Positions 1 through 5,830 are shown, counted from the stretch's first letter. The stretch: 9,245 nucleotides of DNA from Erysipelotrichaceae bacterium (GCA_017561615.1 JAFZBT010000145.1:1-9245); one strand, 5' to 3'. Program-made: numbers and translations. The notes: generated by a model from the sequence alone, not told the origin.

Positions 1-15
1 ATTGTCATCCGTCAT
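1..15 (-). CDS. 5' end of an unidentified gene downstream of rlmB (partial)
   Basis: Only the first five codons are inside the window (M-T-D-D-N). The ATG lies 11 bases after the rlmB stop codon and is preceded by AGGGAAAG, which starts at the rlmB stop and could act as its ribosome binding site. The spacing and orientation suggest a fourth gene in the cysS-mrnC-rlmB operon. In many Bacillota the gene after rlmB is a YacP-like NYN-domain RNase or a SigH-like sigma factor. Five residues cannot decide between these, so no function is assigned. Confidence 0.4.
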
Positions 16-26
16 GCTCTTTCCCT

Positions 27-752
27 TCATCTAACGGGAAAGCGGCTGTTGTAGATCTGATACATCATGATGCCGGCGGCCACAGAGGCGTTGAGCGACT
101 CCATGCCGTTTTCCATCGGCATCCTGACCAGTATGTCGCAGTTTTCCTCCACCAGCCTGCGCATGCCTTCGCCTTCCGAACCGACTACCATGACTACCGG
201 CATGTCGTAGTCCACGCTGCGGTAGTCGCGGTCAGCCTTCAGGGAAGTGCCGACGACCCAGTAGCCTTCCTTCTTCAGGGCGATCAGCGCCTGGGAGAGG
301 TTGGTGACCTCGGCGACCGGTATGATGTCGATGGCCCCGGTCGATACCTTGGCGACAGTGGCGTTGAGAGAGACGGAGCGGTTCTTCTCGATGATCAGAC
401 CGTCAGCGCCCGCGCAGGCGGCCGTTCTCAGGATGGCCCCCAGGTTGTGGGGATCCTGAAGCTGGTCCAAAGCGACCAATAACGGCTGATGGTCATCGCT
501 GATGCCCTCCAGCAGCTCTTTCAGAGTGCAGGTCTGATACTCTTCCACCAGGGCCACGTAGCCCTGATGGTTGCCGGCGACCATCCGGTCCAGCTGTCTC
601 TTGTCCGCCCGGTCGATGGCTAGATGGCAGCTGCGGGCCAGTTCTTCCAGCTCGGCGTCCTTATGACCCTTCTGCATCCAGAGCTTCTCAACCTTCCGGC
701 CTGCCTTCAGCAGGCTGATGATCACGTTTTTCCCGTAAACATATTGTGCCAT
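27..752 (-). CDS. rlmB: 23S rRNA (guanosine-2'-O-)-methyltransferase RlmB / TrmH family SPOUT methyltransferase
   Basis: Predicted SAM-dependent SPOUT (TrmH/SpoU) methyltransferase of 241 residues, expected to act in the cytoplasm on 23S rRNA (G2251 in E. coli numbering). The N-terminal substrate-binding domain (about 1-75) opens with the typical VYGKN motif. The catalytic domain shows all three SpoU motifs: motif 1 around N103-R109 (DPHNLGAILRTA), motif 2 at 190-197 (GSEGEGM) and motif 3 at about 215-228 (MESLNASVAAG). The motif 3 Asn and motif 1 Arg are retained. I place the start at the ATG ending at 752 because it gives MAQYVYGKN, the usual family N-terminus, and has GGGGA eight bases upstream. 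An in-frame ATG at 776 would add eight residues overlapping the end of mrnC. The gene starts four bases after the mrnC stop, so translation is probably coupled. Some paralogues modify other rRNA or tRNA sites, so the exact target base is inferred. Confidence 0.93.
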   Translation of the reverse strand: MAQYVYGKNVIISLLKAGRKVEKLWMQKGHKDAELEELARSCHLAIDRADKRQLDRMVAGNHQGYVALVEEYQTCTLKELLEGISDDHQPLLVALDQLQDPHNLGAILRTAACAGADGLIIEKNRSVSLNATVAKVSTGAIDIIPVAEVTNLSQALIALKKEGYWVVGTSLKADRDYRSVDYDMPVVMVVGSEGEGMRRLVEENCDILVRMPMENGMESLNASVAAGIMMYQIYNSRFPVR

Positions 753-756
753 ACTT

Positions 757-1140
757 CTAGTCCCCGATGGTTTCAATTAAGTCCCATATCTGTTCCATGC
801 GCTGCTGCTGACCGGTCAGATACCAGTAGCCCCAGACGGCCTCAAAACCGGTCGACGACCGGTAAGTCAGAATGTCGGTATTCTTCGGGGCGCCGTGTCC
901 CTTGGCATTGCGTCCCTTTTTGTAGATCTCCTCTTCCTCAGCGGTCAGCAGGCCCTCTTCCAGCAGCCGGTGAGCGATCTGCGCCTGCCGGCGGGCGGAA
1001 CAGTAATCAGCGGCGTACTTCTGCATGCCGTTGATCCGGGTTTCCTTCTCCACGGCCCGGCGCTTGACCGTCAGGTTGTAATGGGCGTCGCCGATGAAGG
1101 CCAGCGCCAGCGGACTGTACTGATTAAGTATTCCGTTCAT
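757..1140 (-). CDS. mrnC: Mini-ribonuclease III (MrnC), 23S rRNA end maturation
   Basis: A 127-residue RNase III-like catalytic domain with no double-stranded RNA-binding domain, the hallmark of Mini-III. In Bacillus subtilis the family trims the ends of 23S rRNA precursor as a homodimer. Visible motifs are LAFIGDA (13-19) with the catalytic Asp18, the RNA-contacting KKGRNAK loop (74-80), the APKNTD segment (84-89), and RSSTGFEAVWGY (94-105) with the second metal-binding acid at Glu100. The residues after the catalytic Asp read AHYN, where many homologues have AxxE (AIFE in B. subtilis); this is a small departure that leaves the two known catalytic acids intact. The gene starts one base after the cysS stop (TAG-G-ATG), with no clear separate Shine-Dalgarno, so it is probably translated by re-initiation after cysS. 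The cysS-mrnC order is common in Bacillota. Confidence 0.93.
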   Translation of the reverse strand: MNGILNQYSPLALAFIGDAHYNLTVKRRAVEKETRINGMQKYAADYCSARRQAQIAHRLLEEGLLTAEEEEIYKKGRNAKGHGAPKNTDILTYRSSTGFEAVWGYWYLTGQQQRMEQIWDLIETIGD

Positions 1141-1141
1141 C

Positions 1142-2476
1142 CTACATGACGCCGCGCTGCTGCAGCTGTTCCCTCAGAACGTCCGCCGTGGCGAAATCCT
1201 TGGCGCTCTTGGCGGCCAGCCACTGCTTATACAGATTCTTATCTTCTTCGCTCATCACGATCTTATCGATCTTGATGCCCAAAATGTCCAGCATCATCCT
1301 TAAGGCGTTGTAGTTCTTGGAGACGATGTCGCTGTCGACTTCCCGGCTGCGCAGGGCCTGGTTGAGCTGCTTGACCACGTCGATGATCACCGTATAGGCG
1401 TTGGGGGTATTCAGGTCATCTTCCATGTCCTGCATGAATTCATTGTAGCGGTCGACGTTGTAGCTTTCGTTGAGTTCCAGCTGGCCCAGCTGCGCCCTGA
1501 TCTCCACCTGCTTGAGCGCCTGAACGATCTTGTCCAGCTCGCTGCGGGCCGCGGCGATGGCGTCATCGGTGAAGTTCAGCACGTCGCGGTAGCGCACGGA
1601 TAAAAGGAAGTAGCGGGTCAGATTGGCGCCCAGCTGGCCGATGACGTCCTTGGCCAGCCGGACGTTGCCCAGCGACTTGCTCATCTTCTCGCCGTCGAAT
1701 GCCAGCATGCCGTTGTGGATCCAGTAGTTGGCCAGATGGTGGTGGTTGACGATCTCCGACTGGGCGACTTCGTTTTCATGGTGCGGGAACTTCAGGTCCT
1801 TGCCGCCGCCGTGAATGTCGATCATGCCCGGGCCGAACTGCTTGCCGATCATCACGACGCATTCGGTATGCCAGCCCGGTCTTCCTCTTCCCCAGGGGGA
1901 ATCCCACTGGATGCCCTTTTCCGTCTTCTTCCATAAGGCGAAGTCCAGCGGGTTCTTCTTCTGGCTGTTTTCCTCGACGCGGGCGCCGACCTGCAGCTCA
2001 TCAACGCGCTGATGGGACAGCTCGCCGTACTTGGAATCGGCGTCAACGGAGAAGTAGACGTCGCCGTTGACTTCATAGGCGGCGCCTTCCTTTACCAGCT
2101 GATCGATGAAGGCGATGATCTCATCCATGGTCCTGGTCACTCTGGGCGTGGCGTCCAGAGGGATGACGTTGAGACGGGAGCGGACATCGTTGTAGGCGTC
2201 GATGTAGGTCTCGGCGACGGTCTTCTCATCGATGCCGTCCTCGATGGCCTTGTTGATGATCTTGTCATCAACGTCGGTGAAGTTGGATACATATGTGACC
2301 TTATAGCCGCAGGCTTCCAGCACCCTTCTCAGAGTGTCGAAAACGACGATGGGGCGGGCGTTGCCGACATGGGCATGGTTGTAGACCGTCGGTCCGCAGA
2401 CATACATGCTGACTTCCCCTTCCCTGATGGGCTTGAAGTCCTCGACCTGCAGGCTGTAAGTGTTATAGAGTTTCAT
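1142..2476 (-). CDS. cysS: Cysteinyl-tRNA synthetase
   Basis: Class I aminoacyl-tRNA synthetase that attaches cysteine to tRNA-Cys using ATP; 444 residues. The class I HIGH-like motif is seen in NHAHVGNARP (33-42), and the KMSKS loop at 264-268. The zinc site that selects cysteine is recognisable as C27 (VCGPTVYN), C206 (WHTECVVM), H232 or H233, and E236 (FPHHENE). The helical DALR-type domain and anticodon-binding part follow from about 310. The start has AGGAGG seven bases upstream. Most bacterial CysS proteins are about 460-470 residues and end in a tail resembling LEDTxxGTxW. Here the protein stops directly after QQRGVM, so that tail is missing. The downstream mrnC ATG begins one base after the stop. 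No T-box leader is present in the short upstream region, so tRNA-sensing control of this gene is not supported. Confidence 0.97.
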   Translation of the reverse strand: MKLYNTYSLQVEDFKPIREGEVSMYVCGPTVYNHAHVGNARPIVVFDTLRRVLEACGYKVTYVSNFTDVDDKIINKAIEDGIDEKTVAETYIDAYNDVRSRLNVIPLDATPRVTRTMDEIIAFIDQLVKEGAAYEVNGDVYFSVDADSKYGELSHQRVDELQVGARVEENSQKKNPLDFALWKKTEKGIQWDSPWGRGRPGWHTECVVMIGKQFGPGMIDIHGGGKDLKFPHHENEVAQSEIVNHHHLANYWIHNGMLAFDGEKMSKSLGNVRLAKDVIGQLGANLTRYFLLSVRYRDVLNFTDDAIAAARSELDKIVQALKQVEIRAQLGQLELNESYNVDRYNEFMQDMEDDLNTPNAYTVIIDVVKQLNQALRSREVDSDIVSKNYNALRMMLDILGIKIDKIVMSEEDKNLYKQWLAAKSAKDFATADVLREQLQQRGVM

Positions 2477-2505
2477 AATAAAACCTCCTGAATATCAGTA
2501 AGTTA

Positions 2506-2514
2506 ATTATATCA
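2506..2514 (-). promoter_or_regulatory. Extended -10 promoter for the cysS operon
   Basis: Read on the minus strand this is TGATATAAT, a perfect TATAAT with the upstream TGn extension. The hexamer 17 bases upstream (2529-2534, reading CAGGCG) is a poor -35, which fits an extended -10 promoter. Transcription would begin near 2499, leaving a leader of a little over 20 bases before the cysS start, just enough for its AGGAGG site. Confidence 0.65.
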
Positions 2515-2523
2515 TGATATTGC

Positions 2524-2558
2524 CGGTGCGCCTGCCGGATTTGCACAGGCGTTCACCG
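2524..2558. repeat. Imperfect inverted repeat between the divergent cysS and acetyltransferase promoters
   Basis: CGGTG-CGCCTG (2524-2534) is complementary to CAGGCG-TT-CACCG (2546-2558), giving 11 pairs interrupted by a two-base TT bulge around an 11-base centre. It lies upstream of both divergent start sites and covers the weak -35 position of the cysS promoter. It could be an operator, a cruciform-prone spacer, or chance in GC-rich DNA. No regulator gene is adjacent. A CTTTT follows on the plus strand, but there is no upstream plus-strand gene in the window for it to terminate. Confidence 0.35.
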
Positions 2559-2572
2559 CTTTTCCGGCTTTC

Positions 2573-2601
2573 TTGATAAGTCGGGTCTTTTTGTCTATAG
2601 T
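2573..2601 (+). promoter_or_regulatory. Sigma-A type promoter for the GNAT acetyltransferase gene
   Basis: TTGATA (2573-2578) and TATAGT (2596-2601) are separated by 17 bases, close to the consensus for the housekeeping sigma factor. The predicted start of transcription is near 2608, about 22 bases before the gene's ATG. The site also argues against the longer reading of the gene from a TTG at 2573, since that TTG would be part of the -35 hexamer. Confidence 0.7.
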
Positions 2602-2624
2602 GGTCTTAGAAAACAGGAGGTATC

Positions 2625-2633
2625 ATGCCATGA
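2625..2633 (+). other. Possible two-codon mini-ORF (ATG CCA TGA) overlapping the acetyltransferase start
   Basis: An ATG at 2625 sits only four bases after the AGGAGG at 2615-2620 and reads Met-Pro-stop. Its TGA overlaps the acetyltransferase ATG at 2630 in an ATGA arrangement. The ribosome binding site is nine bases from the second ATG, a better distance. The first ATG may be a chance triplet, or may compete mildly for initiation. Confidence 0.2.
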
Positions 2634-3169
2634 TCACCAGAAAAGCCGACATCACCGACCTGGAAAGACTGTATGGCTTCTACGATGCGGTCATCGATCA
2701 GCAGAGCCATGATCAGTACGGCCCCGACTGGACCAAGGGGATTTATCCTTCCGAAGATGACATCAGGAGCCATCTGGAAAAGGGCGAATTCCTGCTGGTC
2801 TGTCAGGACGGCCAGATCGCCGGGGCAGCCGTTCTTTCCTTGGGCGAAGAGGAAATGTACAAGGCCGGAAACTGGGCCAGGAAGGTCCCTGACGAAGAGG
2901 TCGCCGTCGTTCATCTGCTGGCTGTCTCTCCCGCATTCCGGCACCAGGGCGTCAGTGGGATCCTGATGGACTATCTGCTTGAAGAAGCCCGCAGGATGGC
3001 CAGGGTCATCCACCTGGACGTCGTCTGTGGCAACCTGCCGGCATTGAAGCTTTATCAGCGTCACGGCTTTACTTCCGCCGGGCAGCTGGAAGTCTATTAC
3101 GAAGACACCGGAGACATCGTCGTCGAACTGCTGCAGTACGATCTGGAAAAACCGGCTGAACAGAACTGA
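2630..3169 (+). CDS. GNAT family N-acetyltransferase
   Basis: Predicted cytoplasmic acetyl-CoA-dependent N-acetyltransferase of 179 residues; substrate unknown. The GNAT core is visible: an N-terminal strand-helix unit (MITRKADITDLERLYG), the central strands at 54-71, motif A at about 93-110 (VHLLAVSPAFRHQGVSG) with the R/QxxGx acetyl-CoA pyrophosphate loop, and the C-terminal NLPALKLYQRHGF segment (135-147) typical of motif B. The last position of the RxxGxG/A loop appears to be Ser, a tolerated variation. The segment WTKGIYPSEDDI (34-45) recalls a group of Bacillota GNAT proteins of unknown substrate. I chose the ATG at 2630 because the AGGAGG lies nine bases upstream and the protein then begins at the normal first GNAT strand. 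The gene has its own promoter, and the next gene also has one, so it is probably monocistronic or loosely linked to the kinase. Confidence 0.88.
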   Translation: MITRKADITDLERLYGFYDAVIDQQSHDQYGPDWTKGIYPSEDDIRSHLEKGEFLLVCQDGQIAGAAVLSLGEEEMYKAGNWARKVPDEEVAVVHLLAVSPAFRHQGVSGILMDYLLEEARRMARVIHLDVVCGNLPALKLYQRHGFTSAGQLEVYYEDTGDIVVELLQYDLEKPAEQN

Positions 3170-3174
3170 CTTTC

Positions 3175-3203
3175 TTCATCGCCGCAATTGGATATGGTAT
3201 AAT
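3175..3203 (+). promoter_or_regulatory. Extended -10 promoter for the ribokinase-family gene
   Basis: TGGTATAAT (3195-3203) is a perfect -10 with the TGn extension. The hexamer 17 bases upstream, TTCATC at 3175-3180, matches the -35 consensus at only three of six positions, which an extended -10 can offset. It lies just after the acetyltransferase stop. Transcription is predicted to start near 3210, giving a leader of about 23 bases. Confidence 0.65.
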
Positions 3204-3232
3204 TTCACTGACAGATACAGGAGATATAAATA

Positions 3233-4111
3233 ATGGAAATACTGGTATTCGGTTCTCTTAACATCGACCATGACTATCACATGCATCACATCTGCGCGCC
3301 CAAGGAAACGACCTTCGCTGACGAGTACACGGTCGTAGCCGGCGGCAAGGGCTTAAACGCCGCCATCGCCCTGGCCAGAAGCAGCGCTCACGTCTTTCTG
3401 GCCGGCAACATCGGCAACGACGCCGCCCTTTTGGAAAAGGTCCTTGCGGAAAACGGCGTGGACATGACCTACCTCAATCACGTCGATGAGCCCAACGGCC
3501 ACGCCGTCATTCAGATCGACGAGAAGGGCGAAAACGCCATCTTCATCTACGGCGGCTCCAACCAGTCCATCACCGAAGACTACATTGACGAAGTGCTTTC
3601 GCATTTCCATGCGGGTGATCTGATCATCCTGCAGAATGAGATCAACAACAACGCCAAGGTCATCGAGAAGGCTCATGAGAAGGGCCTGACCGTCATGCTC
3701 AACCCCTCGCCGGTCAACGACCTGCTGTTCACCTATCCCTTAGACAAGGTCGACTACTTCTTCATCAACGAAGTCGAAGGCGCCGCCCTGACCGGCAAGC
3801 AGGAGTTTGACGACATCCTGGCCCAGTTCCGCGTTAAGTATCCCGAAGCCAGATTGGTCATGACCGTCGGGGCCCAGGGGGCCTACTACCAGGACGCTGA
3901 AAAACGGCTGTTCCAGCCGGCCTTCAAGGTCAACGCCATTGACACCGTCGGCGCCGGCGACACCTTCATGGGCTACTTCAGCTACGGCCTTTCCCAGGGC
4001 CATGACGTTGCCGAGTGCCTGCGTCTGGCCGCCAAGGCCGCTTCCATCACCGTTACCAGAAGGGGCGCCGCCGATTCCATTCCCACTCTGGACGAGGTAA
4101 ACAGCCTGTAA
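3233..4111 (+). CDS. rbsK: Ribokinase-like PfkB family carbohydrate kinase
   Basis: Predicted ATP-dependent sugar kinase of 292 residues, most likely converting D-ribose to ribose 5-phosphate. The PfkB fold is clear. The N-terminal strand GSLNIDH (7-13) carries the Asn and Asp that bind ribose in E. coli RbsK (GSINADH there). PfkB signature 1 is AGGKGLNAA (36-44), with Asn42 at the substrate-contact position. Other landmarks are LQNEI (133-137) with Glu136, NPSP (157-160) and INEVEG (178-183). Signature 2 is DTVGAGDTF (237-245), with Asp243 as the catalytic base and the anion hole before it. The C-terminal ATP-site segment is ITVTRRGAADSIP (272-284). AGGAG lies nine bases before the ATG. No ribose transporter or rbsD is next to it, so it is a stand-alone kinase. 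A related substrate (another pentose or a nucleoside) cannot be excluded. An intrinsic terminator ends the unit. Confidence 0.85.
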   Translation: MEILVFGSLNIDHDYHMHHICAPKETTFADEYTVVAGGKGLNAAIALARSSAHVFLAGNIGNDAALLEKVLAENGVDMTYLNHVDEPNGHAVIQIDEKGENAIFIYGGSNQSITEDYIDEVLSHFHAGDLIILQNEINNNAKVIEKAHEKGLTVMLNPSPVNDLLFTYPLDKVDYFFINEVEGAALTGKQEFDDILAQFRVKYPEARLVMTVGAQGAYYQDAEKRLFQPAFKVNAIDTVGAGDTFMGYFSYGLSQGHDVAECLRLAAKAASITVTRRGAADSIPTLDEVNSL

Positions 4112-4135
4112 GCATTAAAAACGGAAAAGAATGCC

Positions 4136-4160
4136 GGAACCGCTATTGCGGTTCCTTTTT
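4136..4160 (+). terminator. Intrinsic terminator after the ribokinase-family gene
   Basis: A perfect eight-pair stem, GGAACCGC with GCGGTTCC, closes a TATT loop and is followed at once by five T residues. It begins 24 bases after the kinase stop codon. The Rho-independent terminator features are complete. Its right arm also overlaps the possible -35 element of the next promoter. Confidence 0.9.
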
Positions 4161-4174
4161 CATCTCTTTATAAT
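4146..4174 (+). promoter_or_regulatory. Probable promoter of the ABC-F leader, overlapping the upstream terminator
   Basis: A perfect TATAAT lies at 4169-4174. Seventeen bases upstream is TTGCGG (4146-4151), matching the TTG half of the -35 consensus; this hexamer is inside the loop and right arm of the preceding terminator. Transcription would begin near 4181, almost at the GGAGG that precedes the three-codon leader ORF, so the leader RNA would have a very short 5' end. Confidence 0.55.
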
Positions 4175-4180
4175 GATTTC

Positions 4181-4249
4181 GGAGGTGAGAAGATGAAACT
4201 CTAACCCGATTGTCTTGAATATAAGGATAAGGAGGTTATTTTCATCATG
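4181..4249 (+). promoter_or_regulatory. Candidate translational attenuator controlling the ABC-F gene
   Basis: Two competing pairings can be read. In the first, GATGAAA (4192-4198, in the leader ORF) pairs with TTTCATC (4240-4246), and TAACC (4202-4206) pairs with GGTTA (4234-4238), making 12 pairs around a 3x1 internal loop. This stem buries the two last G residues of the ABC-F ribosome binding site (AAGGAGG, 4229-4235) and the whole spacer up to its ATG. In the second, GGTGAG (4184-4189) pairs with CTC-TA-ACC (4199-4206) and hides the leader ORF's own binding site. A ribosome on the leader ORF would cover the 5' arm in both and expose the ABC-F start. Pairing was done by eye, without energies. 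Confidence 0.45.
4193..4204 (+). CDS. Three-codon leader ORF (Met-Lys-Leu-stop) upstream of the ABC-F gene
   Basis: ATG AAA CTC TAA is preceded by GGAGGTGA (4181-4188), a near-perfect ribosome binding site four bases from the ATG. A strong site in front of a three-codon frame has little purpose other than regulation. The bases of this ORF are complementary to the initiation region of the ABC-F gene 43 bases downstream. Short leader peptides that respond to ribosome-targeting antibiotics precede several resistance genes (ermC-type leaders), and attenuating leaders are known for ABC-F resistance genes. From memory, a three-codon uORF has been described for Listeria lmo0919; I cannot check that here. 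Translation of this ORF is inferred. Confidence 0.5.
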   Translation: MKL

Positions 4250-5767
4250 CTCAAAATCAACAATCTAAGCGTTACGACCCATAAGGGAAGAAAGCTGATC
4301 GATGGATTCAGCTTTGTTTTGAATGCGGGAGAACACATCGCCCTGATCGGCGAGGAAGGCAACGGCAAGAGCACGCTGCTGAAGATCATGGCCGGCCAGG
4401 ACGTTTCCGACTATGTCAGCTACAGCGGTCAGATAACCGCCGACGGCCCGGTCGGCTATCTGCCCCAGACCATCGATGCGGCTTATCATGACCGGACCGT
4501 ACTGCAGTACATCGGCGCTGAGAGCCCCAGCGAGGACTCCCATTACGAAAATTACAGCCAGATCCTGCAGGCTCTGAGGCAGGTCAGCCTGGATGAGGAG
4601 ATGCTGGAAAGAGTGATTGAGACCCTCTCCGGCGGCGAGCGGGTGCGCGTCGCTCTGGCCAGGCTGCTGTATGGCGATCATGACATCCTGTTATTGGACG
4701 AGCCGACCAATGACCTGGACCTGCCGACCATCATCTGGCTGGAACAGTTCATTTCAACTTCACCGCGGGCGATCATGTTCATCAGCCACGACGAGGCCCT
4801 GCTGGAAAACTGCGCCGAAGGCATCGTGCACATCGAGCAGCTGCGGCGCAAGCAGCTGCCTCACATAACCGCCGCCCATCTGCCCTACCGGCAGTATGCC
4901 CAGCAGCGTCTGCACGGCATTGAACGCAACAACGCCATCGCCGCCAAGGAAAACGCCGCCTTCCGGGCCCAGATGGAGAAATACCGGCGGATCTACCAGC
5001 GGGTCCAGCACGATCAGGCGACCATCACCCGCCAGGACCCCCATTCCGGACGGCTGCTGAAGAAGAAGATGCATGCCGTCATGTCCCTGGGACGCCGGAT
5101 GGAGGAAAAGCGGGAGAACCTGACCGAAAGATACGACCCCGAGGAGGCCATTGACATCTTCTTCCCGCCGGTCAGCCTCAATCCCTCCAAGGTCATCGTC
5201 GACCTGCACCTGGATGAACTCAGGGCCGGGGATAAGCTATTGGCTGAGGACCTGTCGCTTTACGTCAGTGGCGGCGACAAGCTTTGTCTGATCGGTCCTA
5301 ACGGCGCCGGCAAGACCACGCTGATGCGGATCATCAGAAAACAGCTGGAAACCAAGGCTGATCTGAAGGTCGGCTACATGCCTCAGAATTACCGGGAGGT
5401 CATGGACTATTCCCTGACGCCCACCGCCTTTTTGAATCCCGAAAGGCTCAGGGAAACCGACGGTCTGGTCAACAGCTATCTGGGCGCTCTGCGCTTCACC
5501 ACCGAGGAGATGAGCCATACCATTGACTCACTGTCCGAGGGACAGAAGTGCAAGCTGCTGCTGCTGAAGCTGATCGTCGAAGGCTGCGACGTCCTGCTCC
5601 TCGATGAGCCGACCCGCAACCTCTCCCCGCTCAGCGGGCCCCGGGTGCGGCAGATGCTGGTGAGCTACGGCGGCTGCATCATCGCCGTCAGCCACGACCG
5701 CAAGTTCATCGATGAAGTTGCCACCCGGATAGTCTCCCTGGAAAACGGCAGACTTCAGCCGCTTTAA
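4247..5767 (+). CDS. ABC-F family ATPase, possible ribosomal protection protein
   Basis: A 506-residue soluble protein with two ATP-binding cassettes and no membrane segments, as in ABC-F translation factors that bind the ribosomal E site. NBD1: Walker A GEEGNGKS (35-42), signature LSGGE (127-131), Walker B LLLDE with catalytic Glu152, and switch His181 (SHD). NBD2: Walker A GPNGAGKT (350-357), signature LSEGQ (429-433), Walker B LLLDE with Glu454, and His483 (SHD). Both sites therefore look active. The linker (about 198-318) is Arg/Lys/Gln-rich and predicted helical, matching the P-site tRNA interaction motif that reaches the peptidyl transferase centre in this family. After the NBD2 Walker B, the usual NHLD-type D-loop reads RNLSP. 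The length fits the antibiotic resistance ABC-F groups (about 490-530), but housekeeping members exist too. The leader with a uORF supports a resistance role by inference. AAGGAGG is eleven bases from the ATG. Confidence 0.85.
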   Translation: MLKINNLSVTTHKGRKLIDGFSFVLNAGEHIALIGEEGNGKSTLLKIMAGQDVSDYVSYSGQITADGPVGYLPQTIDAAYHDRTVLQYIGAESPSEDSHYENYSQILQALRQVSLDEEMLERVIETLSGGERVRVALARLLYGDHDILLLDEPTNDLDLPTIIWLEQFISTSPRAIMFISHDEALLENCAEGIVHIEQLRRKQLPHITAAHLPYRQYAQQRLHGIERNNAIAAKENAAFRAQMEKYRRIYQRVQHDQATITRQDPHSGRLLKKKMHAVMSLGRRMEEKRENLTERYDPEEAIDIFFPPVSLNPSKVIVDLHLDELRAGDKLLAEDLSLYVSGGDKLCLIGPNGAGKTTLMRIIRKQLETKADLKVGYMPQNYREVMDYSLTPTAFLNPERLRETDGLVNSYLGALRFTTEEMSHTIDSLSEGQKCKLLLLKLIVEGCDVLLLDEPTRNLSPLSGPRVRQMLVSYGGCIIAVSHDRKFIDEVATRIVSLENGRLQPL

Positions 5768-5794
5768 TCAGACAATTGAAATAAGTGCTTTACT

Positions 5795-5823
5795 GCGGAA
5801 GCCGGTCATGACCGGCATTCCGC
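5795..5823 (+). promoter_or_regulatory. Strong hairpin/palindrome in the exporter leader
   Basis: GCGGAA pairs with TTCCGC, and inside them the 16-base perfect palindrome GCCGGTCATGACCGGC (5801-5816) forms a six-pair stem with a CATG loop; a single A (5817) is bulged. The total is 12 pairs. No T-tract follows (CTGGATACC), so it is not a standard intrinsic terminator. It may be an mRNA hairpin, a partial barrier after the ABC-F gene, or a DNA operator for a dimeric repressor. I see no convincing promoter in the 86 bases before the exporter; a weak TGCTTTACT (5786-5794) is the best extended -10 candidate, and it would place the palindrome at the transcription start. Confidence 0.55.
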
Positions 5824-5830
5824 CTGGATA

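Noticed and set aside
753..776. rlmB start at the upstream in-frame ATG (776)
   Set aside because: It would add eight residues with no family match and overlap mrnC; the ATG at 752 has the better ribosome binding site and the typical N-terminus.
2012..2491. A 159-codon plus-strand frame opposite the 5' half of cysS
   Set aside because: It is rich in Val, Gly and Asp with no recognisable motif, and is the complement of confidently identified cysS.
2573..2629. Longer N-terminus of the acetyltransferase from the TTG at 2573
   Set aside because: The TTG is part of a good -35 hexamer, there is no ribosome binding site before it, and the ATG at 2630 has an AGGAGG at proper spacing and gives a normal GNAT start.
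2477..2629. T-box riboswitch upstream of cysS
   Set aside because: The minus-strand promoter leaves only about 23 bases of leader, far too short for a T-box, and no TGGNACC-type T-box sequence or terminator was seen.
5795..5823. Intrinsic terminator after the ABC-F gene
   Set aside because: The hairpin is strong, but no T-tract follows on either strand, so efficient Rho-independent termination is not supported.
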